From Congeria kusceri (Eukaryota > Mollusca > Bivalvia > Myida > Dreissenidae), in assembly GCA_027627225.1 (NCBI GenBank), contig CM051024.1, positions 76,319,265 through 76,383,264 on the forward strand: 64,000 bases of DNA, read 5' to 3'. Below, in pieces: positions 34,074 through 48,000 of the stretch (the stretch's first letter is position 1; every line of letters begins with the position of its first letter). The notes below the pieces were generated by a model. That model ran no database searches and was not told where the DNA came from. It worked only from the letters and a program-made list of their open reading frames with translations. A program made the translations under genes and the position numbers.

Positions 34074-37000
34074 GTTCACATATTGACGAATTGACAGTTT
34101 CCAAAATTTTGTCACATGATTCCAAAAACTAAGAAAACTGTATACACAAGGAGAGAAATAGTACCCATAGAAATATATTGGACATGAGGTTTCGTTTATG
34201 AGAAATCATCAGTTGAAATGGGCAAAAGCATATTTAGCGTTTGTAACGCGAAACATTGAATATTCAGGAATACTATTATTGTTTTCGATGAAATCTTTGA
34301 AAAATCACTTGCATACCGTAATAAAAAATAGTAGAAAGACCGTTGGCGACAAAAGAAACTAAAAGCATGTGAATTATGAGTGCTGTTTTGGGAACATTTG
34401 ATTAAATGAAGTTCAATTTCCCACCTTTAAACTTGATAATATAGCTTCTTATTCAATAGTATACGACATCATAATAAAAAATAATGTGTAAGTAACGAAC
34501 AAATTTTGTTCAAGCTAATTATCTAATGCAAACGGAATTATATACATGCCAGTAAACAAGTCAATCGGCAACGAACCATGCAGAATAACCGATGAAGTGT
34601 GGAAGTTAGGAGCATCGCTTGTTAGTAATTCGAGTCAAGAGTAGGTCATACGATGCGTACTCTCGTTTTTCTATACTACAGTTTAAAATTAATATAAATT
34701 GCAGTAAATTGTTGTCAAAATAATCGGTAACAAGAAATAACACTCAGGCTCGCAGCGAGTAAAAAATAACAGATGTAGGGCATTAAATTAGGAATCTTAT
34801 TCCAGGACACCCAGGTGAATATTTATGTTACATACCAGTAAATAGCGGAAATAGGGGTGTCATAAATTTGACGTAACATTTTTTATTAGTTGACTTTTTT
34901 AGAAACTGTAATTATAAAAATCACATGATATACACATGACATACATTATCTTAAATAAAAAGGTAAGAAAACAGGCATGAATTTTCGCTGTTTTGAAGAA
35001 TGAAACTTTAATTCAGGTTTCGATTTACTGAAATCTCGCCTGCAAAGAAAAGAAAGAGTTTTCCGCGATACCTGTTTTGGAAATTACCCTCTCAAAAGAC
35101 CGTTGGCTTCCGCCAACAGTCTAAAAATACACAAATCTGTGAACAAGTCCCTTTAAGGCACAGCACTGAAATACTTTTAATGTATACCAGTAATTTAACC
35201 ATTTTATGGACGCTTGCCATTCAAACAAGCATTCGGAATTTTCTGCATTTATTCAATCACAAATAAATGTGTTATCTATCGAGCAATATAATAGACTGTT
35301 AGAATAAAATTCGATATTTGGACTTCGCAATATAATTGATGTTAACAGTTTAATTATTCTTCTATACACTGTGAATTAATTGTTTACTGTATATATATTG
35401 GTTAGTTGTGAATATGCATTAGTTACATCGACTATTAGTTTCATCCCCAAGATTCAATGATATGTTTACATGCTTGAATTAATCTGTTTAGCCAAGTGTC
35501 ATCGTTGAAGTTCGTGAATGCACGAATTTTTCGTACTTTGATTATCAAAGTATAATGCGTATGTGTTTGTTAATATATTATATACCATACCTGCATAAGT
35601 GTCTCGATCTGTGTATGCGATCGAAGTAACTTCAAGGCATACACCTTGTCTAATCAACGAGATGTAACAATATAACAAGCAAGATGCCTATAAGTTGAAC
35701 GCAAAGGGTGAACGCAAATTCATTAGCACAATTTAATACGTTCAAAACGCAGCTAACTACAGCCTAATAATGTGGGTAGCGAAAACGTATTTGTAGCGAA
35801 TCGACTACCGCCTGGGTAGCGAAGTAACGATCGCGAAAGTGCACAGGTAACGAAACGACCTGAAATCAACGAAAGGTCTGAAATGGTCGAATAACGCTAC
35901 AACATTTTTCTTGAACTAAATGCATTTGAACCGAGATACCAGACTGTTTAACGGGATTAGTTTGACAAATCTCTTTCCCAACTTTCAATAACGGTTAATT
36001 TGTTTACAATATTTTTGTCAGAAAATGACCATGTTTAGTTTTTTTACAGTGGTCTGAAATTGTTTACTGTAGTGTAACCTTTTGTGTTTTTCACAAAGGA
36101 TTTATTTAATTAAACGGACTCACAGAGGGAAATTTGACCATAATTAATTAACGACAGACTTCACTTGGTTTACAATATACTAGCTACAAGGTCATGAATA
36201 GTTTAAAGTTGTAATCTATATCCAAAATAAATCATAAAGGATGATATATTATTATTACTAATAAATACAAATCGGTTTGTCCATACGGTTGATAATTTGT
36301 TCGTACCATTTCCCAATCGTAACCAAAATGACAAACTACAATAATAATTATAAATTAAATAACATGATAATTATTGCAATACATTCCGTATGGCACAAAT
36401 GCGAACATGTCATATTATACATTTAAATATATAAAAATAATATAACCAAAAATTACAAAGCAAAGTATATGTCGGTAATCTTGACTATAATATATTAATG
36501 ATAATTGTTTAGAAGGTATTACTTAAATAATTTTGTTATTATTTGCACAAATGTTGTAAATTGTATTTTGTAATTAATTTTATTGTGTACATTTGATTGT
36601 GAATAAAATGTTTAAAAAGTATATCAAACATAGTAAAAGTGTTATTATGTATGTCTTTAACGTTTTTAACGCTTTGTTTTAATTTTAATTTGTTATGTAA
36701 TTTATGATCCACTTCCTCATCAAAATGTATCAATATAATAAAAACCAAACATCTCATGTATATTAATGTATCTTAATAATAAGAAGTATGTGCAGTCCCT
36801 GTGCAAAAAACTTAACGGCCATTGATGAACAGGTATACTGTATATTCCCTAATTAGAGGCCCGGGCAGGGGGACTTAACATTTTTCCAGGGGGGTGGGGG
36901 GCATTTAATATAAGGCAAATTCTTAATATTTTGTCATGTAGATCATGCATATATTCTGCATTCTGGCAAGGCTTCTTTTGGCTTATTTTATTGTCGTTAT

Positions 37001-38913
37001 GGGGTCATATTCCCAATGGCAAACGGTTTCTTTTTTTTTCAAATCCAGTTCCAAAATTTCCAATTGATGGTTTGACTTTCAGAATATTTGGAAATAAGAA
37101 GTTGTAATAACTGTTTAACTGATTTGTTTTTGTTCAGAACATTATATTTTATGTAGTTAAGGCCACACCAAATGGAAAACTTGGTAATCATATTTTTTTT
37201 CGAAAAATGTTGGAGCGATTATTTTTTTCATATTCGTTATTTTGGTTAACGCATAGTTTTCGCGAATTTATAGATGAAAAAAAAGTATTTTAGTGTAAAA
37301 TATGAGAAATAATTAATAATTGTATCAAATAATAAACCATGTCATTGAGATAAACAGGCCTAACATAAGATTGTCTATTTGCCAATAAGTGAATAGGTCC
37401 CTTTGAAATCATTATGCATACCAGCCCTAAGGCCGAAAATATAAAGTATGTGTTATGTGTTAATACCAAAAGTGTTTACAGTTTAACAAATATCAATGAA
37501 CAGTTCATTCCAGTATTCATTTATGAACTTAATCAGAGTGTAAATGCCAAATGAAAGCACTTATATTATTTCCAATTGTCATGTTTTGGATATTAAAGAG
37601 AAATTAAACCATTTTGAAGTTAAAATATATTCAAGATACCAATAAAATAAAAATAATATGGCTTTTTATTGTTTGAAGTCTTGCCTGGCAGAGATTGTTT
37701 TACTATTAGGATATAATAATCGTGCACATTTGCCGTATTTTTTGGTTTATATTCCCAGTTTTCGAAATTTACTTTAAAAAATAACTTGCTATTGGGCCAG
37801 TAATTTTAGAAGTATTACATGCCCAAAACAGTTTTTACAAGCCTGAAGTTTTTTTTAAATTAAAAACTGCATAGAATTTTGTTGACATTGACGAAAATGC
37901 GGAAGCGAAAACGAGGTAGATCTGGTCACTGTGAAATCATTATATAGTGATCAAGATAACGTTTATGGATGGCCATAATCGATTATAACAAATTGGTTCG
38001 AAAGCATTACAATAACGTGTCACGAGCAGGTGCGCTTTGTAAGAGTGTAAACAAATTGAATTTTTGTTATATTTTGAGAATTTGCGGCTACAGTTTTGTT
38101 GCAAATGAAAGATTTCCGATCATGTTTATGTTTTGTTTAGTTAGTAAACAGATGTTTTTTTAAATAACCATTTTTTTGCCACACTATTTTACTAGCCAGG
38201 CGGAGGCAGGCGATTACTTAGAATTTATTATGTGCCTGACAATATTTTTACCTGCCAAGGGCGAGCGGACAAGTGCTAATTTTGAAGACTGTATTACTAA
38301 CATTTAGAAAAAGTATTATTTTTAATGCAGATCAAGATGTCAAAGTTATTTAACATGTTCGCCCTTATATTGATCATTGTGCAAAGTCCATATTTACTGA
38401 TAAATTAAGTGTAATAAAATCACATACTAGGCTTGTTTAATTTAATGCACATCATTTATTACATACATCTTTTGATGATTCGTAAAATGTAGAGCTTATC
38501 CATTTCAATTTGACCAAGTCATTAATAATTATCATTTTATAACATTTAATAACATTCAAACGCATTAAGATGATAAAATGATGTAATGTTCATATACATT
38601 ATTGTCAAAACATGTATTCAATGTTTGCTTATATTTTTTATTTTTGGTACAATATATTGTACACAGAGGCTGGAGGATGCCACTTTTGGTGTACACATGT
38701 GTAATGTACTCATCTAGTCAACAATTAAATATATAAAACAGTTGACTCAAATGTTGACTATTATTCCGTTGTTTAATTGACTCGCTCCACAAAAAGATAA
38801 GAAGCCCTAATACCATTTTTATTATCGTTACCGGTATTTGAGTCCTGGGATGCAATTACTATGAACCATTCACCCTCTGATTACTTTTTAACAGCGGATA
38901 AATTCTTGGTGCC
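34074..38913. other. 4.8-kb interval upstream of FANCG with no recognised gene
   Basis: Very AT-rich. It has a small hairpin at about 35100-35125 (CCGTTGGC...GCCAACAG) and a G-rich run near 36855-36900. It may contain the FANCG promoter and 5' UTR exons, but I see no convincing TATA box or coding exon. Confidence 0.45.
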
Positions 38914-39048
38914 ATGTGCAGTTTGGAGTTGTTTAATGCTGGCAAGTATGCAGAGTTGCTGGACCAAGAAGACTCTAACAATGGGCCGGGAACACTTTAT
39001 GAGCAACTTATTAAACAGAACAACAAAGCTGTCTTGCAGTACATACAA
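38914..39048 (+). CDS. FANCG: FANCG exon 1 (first coding exon found)
   Basis: Codons 1-45, ending in phase 0 at ACAA followed by GTATGT. A possible acceptor (CCATGTGCAG) ends at 38921, so this could instead be an internal exon. Confidence 0.65.
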
Positions 39049-42000
39049 GTATGTATTAAAGTTTGCAATTTCTTGTTAATTTGTCATAACTATTTCATAG
39101 GGCTTTTCAATACTAGAAAAAAAACTGCAGTGTATAGAAGAAATATATTACAGCATGTTAGTGTCTAAGAGAGTTTTTAATGATAATTCCTTTGCCCCAT
39201 TTGGCAGTTTAATAAAAGTTCTTTTTGCCACATGTACATGTAACGATCTTATTTGTTTTAGGAGAGAGATGCCTCCAAGAGATTGGATATGGCCACCGTG
39301 TGGTCAAGATGCCTACAAACATGTGCAAGTACGGCAATAAATTTATGAAGTTTTCGACAATGTTCCTTATATAAGCAACAAAACTTACAAGCATAATACA
39401 TGTAATTATACGCCCGTTTGAAAAACGGCCGTATTATGGGAACGCCCGAACAGGCGGGCGGCGGGAGATCTTTGTCCGGAGCATAATTTTGTCCAGCCTG
39501 GATGGATTTTCAAATAACTTTTGTGAAGTGATAAGCATGATGAGACAGAGTGTCGCGCGCAAGAACCAGGTCCCTAGGTCACACGGTCAAGATCACAATT
39601 CAAGGTCAATAGTCAAATATAGGAATTCAATTCTTAACACTTTGTCTGTAGCATAACTTTGTCCAGCCTGGATGGATTTTCAAATAACATGGCAGAAGTG
39701 AAAAGCATGATGATACAGAGTGTCCGGCGCAAGAACCAGGTCCCTAGGTCCTAAGTCAAGGTCACAATTCAAGGTCAAAGGCGAACTGGCAGCGTCAACT
39801 TTTCGTTTCCGCTCTCTAACTCGAGAACGAATTGAGCTATTGTAATGAAAATTCATACATAGATACCTTATTGTAAGAGCTTGCTTTGGATTGCATACAG
39901 GGTGGGAAGGGTTAAGGTCAAGGTCACTATTACTAAAAAAAGAAAAACGGTTTCTGCTCAATAACTTGAGAACGCATTGAGATATTTTAATTAAACGTGA
40001 TACATAGGGTATTTATATCGAGACCTCGCTTGGGATAGCATATGGGGTGGGTGGGATCAAGGTCAAGGTCACTGTTAATAAAAATAGAAAAACAGTTTCT
40101 GCTCAATAACTTGAGTATGCATTGAGATATTTTAATGATATTTAATACATAGATACCTTATTGAGACCTCGCTTGGGATTGCGTCTGGGGTGGCTGGGGT
40201 CAAGGTCACTGTTACTTAAAATAGGGAAATGGTTTCCCTTCATAAACTTGAGAACGAATTGAGATATTTTAATGAAACTTCATACATAGATACCTTATAT
40301 CAAGACCTCGACTGGGATTGCATATAGGATGGATGGGGTCAAGGTCACTTTTACTAAAAATTAAAAGAACGGTTTCGGCTTAATAGCTTGAGAACACATT
40401 TAGATGTTTTAATGAAATTTCATACATAGATATCTTCTATCTAGACCTCGCTTGGGATTGCATATGGGGTGGATGGGGTCAAGGTCACCGTTACTAAAAA
40501 AATACAAACAAGTTTCTGCTCAATAGCTTGACAATACATTGAGATATTTTATTGAAACTTTATATGTAGATACCTTATATCTAGACCTCACTTAGGATTG
40601 CATATGGGGTGGGTGGGTTCAAGTCACAATTTTGAAAAAAAATATTTTTGTGCTGACTTTAATGCATTTTGATTCGAAAAATTTGGTTTTCTAATAGTTT
40701 CTTGTATATTTTGACATCTTGATTATACATGTAGATTTAATAATATATATGGAATAGTTTTGATACCTCAACTCACCACTAAGACAGAGGCTTTGGAGAT
40801 GAATTAGATGCACGAATATCGTGACTCTACCTTATTAGTTTTTGAATTGTTCCTCTTTAGTCATCAGAGTTCCCGCTAGGATTTCAAAACATGGAGTCCA
40901 GGACTCCTTCCTATGAAAAGTTTGCTTCCCAGTATTTAATTCTTAAAACAGACCCCTACCCCACCCACTTATAAACCTAACTACAACAACAATACTTTGT
41001 GTCAAAAATCTTATTTTAACTAACTGTTTATTAACTACCTGCATTTAAACAATTAAATAGGACTTTATTCATTACAAAGGAACAATTCAACATTTTATAT
41101 AAATTTGAACAAAAAGAAAAGTACGCCGACATTTATTTACTTTCACTTTCGACAAGTACTATAAACTGTCGCTAACTTGCATTCAAATGTTGCCTCAGCC
41201 AAAGTGTTTGCATATAATCCATGTACAGTGATGATTTTTAATAGCTATTTTATAGATAAACACTAATAGTTTTTTTAACAAATGAAGAGGCATGCTTGGC
41301 GTGGTCGGTGTACGAAAATTGTCAAGTTACACAGATTCATCTTAATTCTTATAATTTGTAAACTGTTCATTTCGCATAAATAAAAATTATATTGCCTTCT
41401 TTAAATTTGTAGCAATTTATTAAAAACGCTGGTGTTAATTACACGCACATAACATAACGCATACCTAACGGGAAAGTGTTACATATCACTTACACCTTTA
41501 CTAATTCATATTAGATTGAGGGCGTGGTAAACTTTCTATTGACAACATTCATTTGCATACTCGTTCTTATTGGCTGACTGGTTAGCTGTAGTTGATTTTA
41601 TCGATAACTGACACACTGGTGCAGAAGGGGAATGTGTTTATTACCAAGTAGGCGTTCTTTGTCTTGGGAAAACATGCGTACGCCAGAGAAAAGGGTTGCA
41701 TCCTAGAATCTAACATCAAGATTTATGGCGTCCTTTTCATAAAAGTATGTGTCCAAATACGCCGAATTACACGTTACCGAGAACTCTGGTCATTGAATCT
41801 TAAACCCACAAAGGCTTCTTTGACAAGCGTATCCTTGTGACAATGGCACTCTTGTTATACATTTGTATTTACTATGAATTTAATGTACAAACTACAATTC
41901 ATTGTACATTATGGCCTATGATTAATTAATAGGAACAGGGTCTTTTTCTCACTCTTAAACTTGATCATTAACAAGTTCATCTTACAGTGTTGACCGTTCT

Positions 42001-45000
42001 GAATGTGGGTTTGTGAAAGGTTTATAACACACCTTACAGTGTTGACCGTTCTGAATGTGGGTTTGTAAAAGGTTTATAACAGCGGTGTTAAATTGTTTAC
42101 TTTTCCACCTTTTCTTCGCACAACTCCACTTGTCTGCAAGCAAAAGTTACTTTTCCTAGTAAAAACGTTTACATGACTTTCACACACTGACACAGACGGT
42201 GATATTCTACTTGTCCACCTTTTCTTCGCAAAACTCTACTTGTCTGCAAGCAAATGTTACTTTTCCTAGTAAAAACGTTTACATGACTTTCACACACTGA
42301 CACAGACGGTGATATTATACTTGTCCACCATTTCTTCGCACAACTCCACTTGTCTGCAAGCAAATGTTACTTTTCCTAGTAAAAACGTTTACATGACTTT
42401 CACACACTGACACAGACGGTGATATTCTACTTGTCCACAAACAACTTGACAGGAAAAAATTTATTTTTCAACAGTAAAATGACACTTGTTGGACAAGTAG
42501 GGCATAGGATTTCCACACGCCTGTATAATGTAACTAAAAGATGTAGCTAACGAAGATTGTTAACGAAATGATAACATTTGTATAAATTCTCTGATTTAAT
42601 ATTTTAAAGTGTGAGGTCTGAGAATATTACTCAATATATGTATGTTATTTTTTAGTGTCCCATTGAATAACAGGCTAAATTAAAAATAACATGCTTGTTT
42701 ACTATGAAAGTATGATAAAAGATCATTGATTTTCTAAAAAAAAATGTATGACATCTCAATGAATATTCTGTCAACAGGTGTTCCAGCTTCTTTGAGTGTG
42801 ATATGTGCAGAGTTAGCTGCCCTTTACAACCTCTACTACAGCTCCCTGTTGGTGGATGCCAAATGTGATCGGGGCCTGGCCTTGTGGGTCAGGACATTTA
42901 CAAGATGTGAGTTAGCAGCAGTTTTTGTTGTGGTCTGTGTAACTTGTTGTTGGTGATTGTAACACTTTAAGAGTGAATAACCATCTGTTATTGTAGTAAC
43001 CATTGAGGATTGCCAAAATGAACTTTGTTCAATCCTGTCTACAGCCTAGTTTCCGAGTCCTTTGATTGCAATTTTATATATTTAATAAGTTATATAGTCC
43101 TATACCGGTAGTTTTATTTGCGCAAACAGAGTTATTAAATAAAAAAAAAAATCCAAAAGCGTTAACTTGCTAAAGCTAAGGAAAAGTGCCGAGGGTGGGG
43201 GCAAAATAAATTGACCATATTAGAATTTACTTTATATTTTAGATTTATGGTCAACAGTGTTTCGTAAAATGGACAAGGAGGGCAATATATGATTCTGCAA
43301 TCCCTTATTCCCCTTAAGTGGGTGGCAGCTGTTTATTTAATGTTCATTTTTTGTTTCGTGCAATGTTTACAGTTCACTGGTGCTTACAAGGCAAGCACAG
43401 CAACCTGGAGCCTGATCTAGACCTGCACGAGAGATGTGTGCACCTGCTCAACACCTGTACCAGCCTGATCTGGTGCTGTATGTCACAGTTACCTACTTTG
43501 TTGTTTATTGTCACTGCTTTCTTGATGTTTTGTAAAAAGTCATACAGTACTGAACAAGAAAATATAAAAAGATTATGTTAATTCCTGCTAATGTCTCTGT
43601 GTACATTTTTAGCATTTAACTTTTATATTTTGTTATAAAAAAATGCAGTTGAACATTTAACAATTACATGATTAAAAATTACATGTACATATTTTTTTAC
43701 ATATCTTTTTTTCAATATAACTTTTTTTTTAACTTACCAGTATGTTAAGTGTAAAATCATTCACATTTTCTTTCCAGATTCTGAAAACCATGAGGTGCTT
43801 CTGCTGTATTGCCACTGTGTGTGGATGTGGGGTGTCTTCGATCTAGCCAGCAATCGGTGTCTAAAGGCCAGGGACTTGTGGAGCAGCCTGGCACATAATC
43901 TTCTAGCTGTGGGTAACCACAGCACAGCACCTGCACAGGTATGTGAAGAAATAACTAATTAACGATGTATAATAATACTTATTAAAGGTAAATAGCTAAA
44001 GGAAAAACAGTGTTTTTTTCACCTTTGGGGGAAAGGTTGCAGTGCCCTTCAGATGCAGAATTTTTCGGCAAAGGGGGATTTTTTTAAAGAAAAGCATTAT
44101 TAAATGTTTATGTTCTACTTTGTTATACTACTTTAATCAATTGCTTTGCTACAAAATAAAACCATGGACTTTGTAACAGTGAAAGCAATATAATTAATAC
44201 CACTAAATAATAATAGTAGGGATGGCAACGAATGCTAAAACGCTATTCGAATATTCCAATGCAGTATTCAAATATTATTTGAATATTGAGTAATTTTTAT
44301 GCTCCCCGAAAAATTTCGGGGAGCATATAGTTGCCGCTTTGTCCTTCCGTCCGTCCGTGCGTCCATCCTTCCGTCACACTTTCTTGTCCGGAGTATTTCA
44401 CAGCAACTGCTGGCCAGAATTCAACGAAACTTCATGGGAAGCTTCATTACTAAGAGGAGGTGTGCATTTAACCAGGACGTTCCGCTTCACTTATTTTTCT
44501 CAGAGTAATGGGACTTTGAATATTCCTGTAATTAGTATATAGTAGTAGTAGTCTTCACTTTCTTGTCCGGAGTATTTCTCAGCAACTGGCCAGAATTCAA
44601 CGAAACTTCGTGGGATGCTTTAGTACCTAGAGGAGGTGTGCATATTACCAGGACGTTGCGCTTCAGTGATTGTTCTTAGTGTAATGGGACTTTGAATATT
44701 TCTGAAATTAGTACATACATGTAGTAGTAGTAGTCTTGACTTTATTGTCCAGAATGTTTCTCAGCAACTTCTGGTCGGAATTCGACTAAACTTCATGGGG
44801 AGCTTCATTACCAAGAGGAGGTGTGCATACTACCAGGACGTTCCGCTTCAATGATGTTTCTTAGAGTTATGGGACTTTGAAGATTTCTGAAATCAGTATA
44901 TAGTGCACAATTCTTCACTTTCTTGTCCGGACTATTTCTTAGCAACTGCTTGCTGGAATTCAACAAAACTTTATGGGAAGCTTCATTACCAAGAGGAGGT

Positions 45001-48000
45001 TTGCATACTACCAGGACGTTCCACTTCAGTGATTTTCCTTAGAGTTATGGGACTTTGAAGATTGTTGAAATCATTATATAGCGCATTATTCTTGACTTTC
45101 TTGTCCGTGCTATTTCTCAGCAACTACTTGCTGGAATTCAACAAACTTATGGCAAGCTTCATTACGAAAAGGAGGTGTGCATACTACCAGGATGTTACGC
45201 TTCAATGATTTTTCTCAGAGTACTGTGACTTGAAAGTAGTATATACTGCATAAATTCTTCTACTGGCAATTTCTTTGCAACTACTGGCCTGATTTCAATA
45301 AACTTTTATGGGAAGCTTCAGTGCCAAGTAGAAGGTGTGCATATTAGCAGGATGTTCTGCTTCAAGGATTTTTCTTGGAGTTATGGGACTTTGAAAATTT
45401 CTGACATATAGTATATAGTGCACAATTCTTGTCTGGGCTATTTCTCAGCAACTACTGGCCAGATTTCAATGAAATTTCATTTGAAGCTTCATTGCCAAGA
45501 GGAGATGTGCATATTAGCAGGATGTTCCACTTCAATGATTTTTCTTAGAGTTATGGGACTTTGAAAATTTCTGAAATATAGTATATAGTGCACATTTCTA
45601 TAGATTTTTAGTCATTTTAATATCGGTGCCCCTCTCATTGCATTTATGTTGCATGACAAAGCGCATTGGAGAGCATCCATCAGTTTTACTGATATCCTTG
45701 TATGAAATAGTTATCAGTTTGCAACTTTGCATACGACCATCATCATCATCAGTCTGATTTGGTACAAAAAACTATTACCGATAATCTAAGAAGTATATAT
45801 AAATATTATAAAACATTATGATATTTTAAAAATAAAACAACACAAATGTTTGAAAAATGAACACCACGGGTATCACACTTGTATCTTAGGAGACTTAACA
45901 ACACTTGAGAGTTGACAGCGCTTTTAACCAGCTACGCTATTTTGCTTTGTAATATTTGTGTGCAAACAACGACTAAAAAGATACTTGCAAATCTGATGTC
46001 AAAATGTAAACAAAAGATTAAATCAAACAGATCATATATTATGATTTTTTTTTTCAAAATGCATAAACGCTTATGACGGAAGCACATTAGGGTCTACACA
46101 TACATTAGTTTCACATTATTTTATGCCAATATTATTATCTTTTTTTCCATTGTTACATCATAATGCACACTCCTGTGACTTCCAAGTCCCATTTCGGAGA
46201 CATGGTCCCTTTGGAAACAGAATTGACGACCTATGGGGCTATATCATAGGTGTCAATCATCCTCCCGTTAATTATAATCTGTCTTAACAAGTGGCGCATT
46301 CAAGCATCCAAGGTGTTAAATAATGTGTCAAATTAGCAAACTGTCAAAAAAAAAAAAGGATCACCGTAGCAGAGGATATAGTTTTTTTCATTTCTTAAGA
46401 TAATTTTATTTTAACTTTGATATTTAAACACCTATATTATATTCGAATATTCAGTCACGTATTCAAATATTGGAATATTCGTTGACATCCCTAATAAATA
46501 GTAATGAACATGACAGATCCTAAGATGAATCCTGTTCCTCAATTTATTGTTTCTTGTTTTTTAGCAATAGCTGATTCCCTACTAGCATACAAACATGTAT
46601 GTACTGTGCATTTCACTGGTTTCCTTTCAGCATACAAGTAAGCCTGTACTGTGCCTGCCACCGTTTCTCGACCACCGGCAAGTGTATGCCTCTCCCGACC
46701 AGGTTCTACAGATAACCCGCTTCCTCGAGGCCGTTGCAGTGTCCCGCTTGCATCAGTATGTTTGTGTCCCTGGTCTGCTGGAAATGGTTAGCCAGGAAAG
46801 CTTGGCTTTCTTTGCCAAGTTTATAACAGGTAAATCTATTGTTCAGCCCTATTGGCTCTTAGAATTTCTAGTACATCAGACTGTGCTAATACACATGTAG
46901 TTATTGTTTATCAGGTTTCGCTGAGTGCTTCAAGATAGAGTTGAAAATATTGTAATATTACCGGTATTATGAAACGGATTACTAGTAATACTAATAGATT
47001 ATTCCATTCTGATTTTATTCCCCTGCAGAGCAAAAAGGCACTCTCTTAGAGTGTTCTATCCGTATCTGTCTTTGTGCTTATGTAACAAGTAATACTTGTG
47101 TTCCTTGCCACCCTATGATACTGACAAAGTTGCATAGAGAACCGGTCATACTAGTACCTACTTTGTTTACTTGTAAAAATTTTGTTCCGCCCCAGGCTAT
47201 GCCCTATGGAGGCAGGGCAAGTTCCCCGAGAGTATCTCGGTGCTAATGGAGATGGTGCGCTCTCGAGACCTGATGACGCCCAGGATGGAGGCCAGGGTTC
47301 ACTGCCTCATCGGCTGCTGCTTTGCCAAGATGGTGAGTTGAATATGGTGTGAACGTTCACATTGAAAACATTCACACCATGCATAATGAGTTATAAGTAA
47401 AAAAGGTGTTAACTGTTATCTTTTGTAATAATTCTTTGCCTTAAACAAATCATCCATTATACAGTCACTGTTAATTGTATTTAGCATTAATGTACTAATA
47501 AAGAAATCGCCAGTTTTGAATATTACTATCAAACTATGAACTTGGTCACTACAAAGGCTGCATGCCAGCACTGTTAGCTTAGTCGAGCAAGCTCTCATGC
47601 TGTAAAAGACAGGTCCCTGATTGAAGTCCAAGATTGGCTGAAATTACTGATAGGAAAGAAAATTCTGTATTGCAACAAGCAAGTACTGAATTACAGCAAA
47701 CATTCATTATAAATTGCAAGAAAATACTATTATAATCATACTCTTTTTCCCCCAATTACCATCTCAATTTTTAGGTGTGCCTTATAGGCAGAGGTGTCCT
47801 ATACTTGAGAATGTACGGCATTGAGAGGAACTTCTGTATGACTGCAGGCCTTGCAAGGAACTTGTGTATTATTGCAGGACAAGGTTCAGCTAAGTATCGC
47901 CACATACAAGGAGGCGCTGTGCTGTGACTTCAGCTACCTGCGGCCGCTGTACCTCACAGCTGGGCAGTACAGGCTGCTGGACCAGCCCGACATCACAGCT

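Noticed and set aside
38861..39079. Alternative start ATG at 38861 for FANCG
   Set aside because: It is in a different frame from the conserved N-terminal segment, and no splice inside it restores the frame convincingly.
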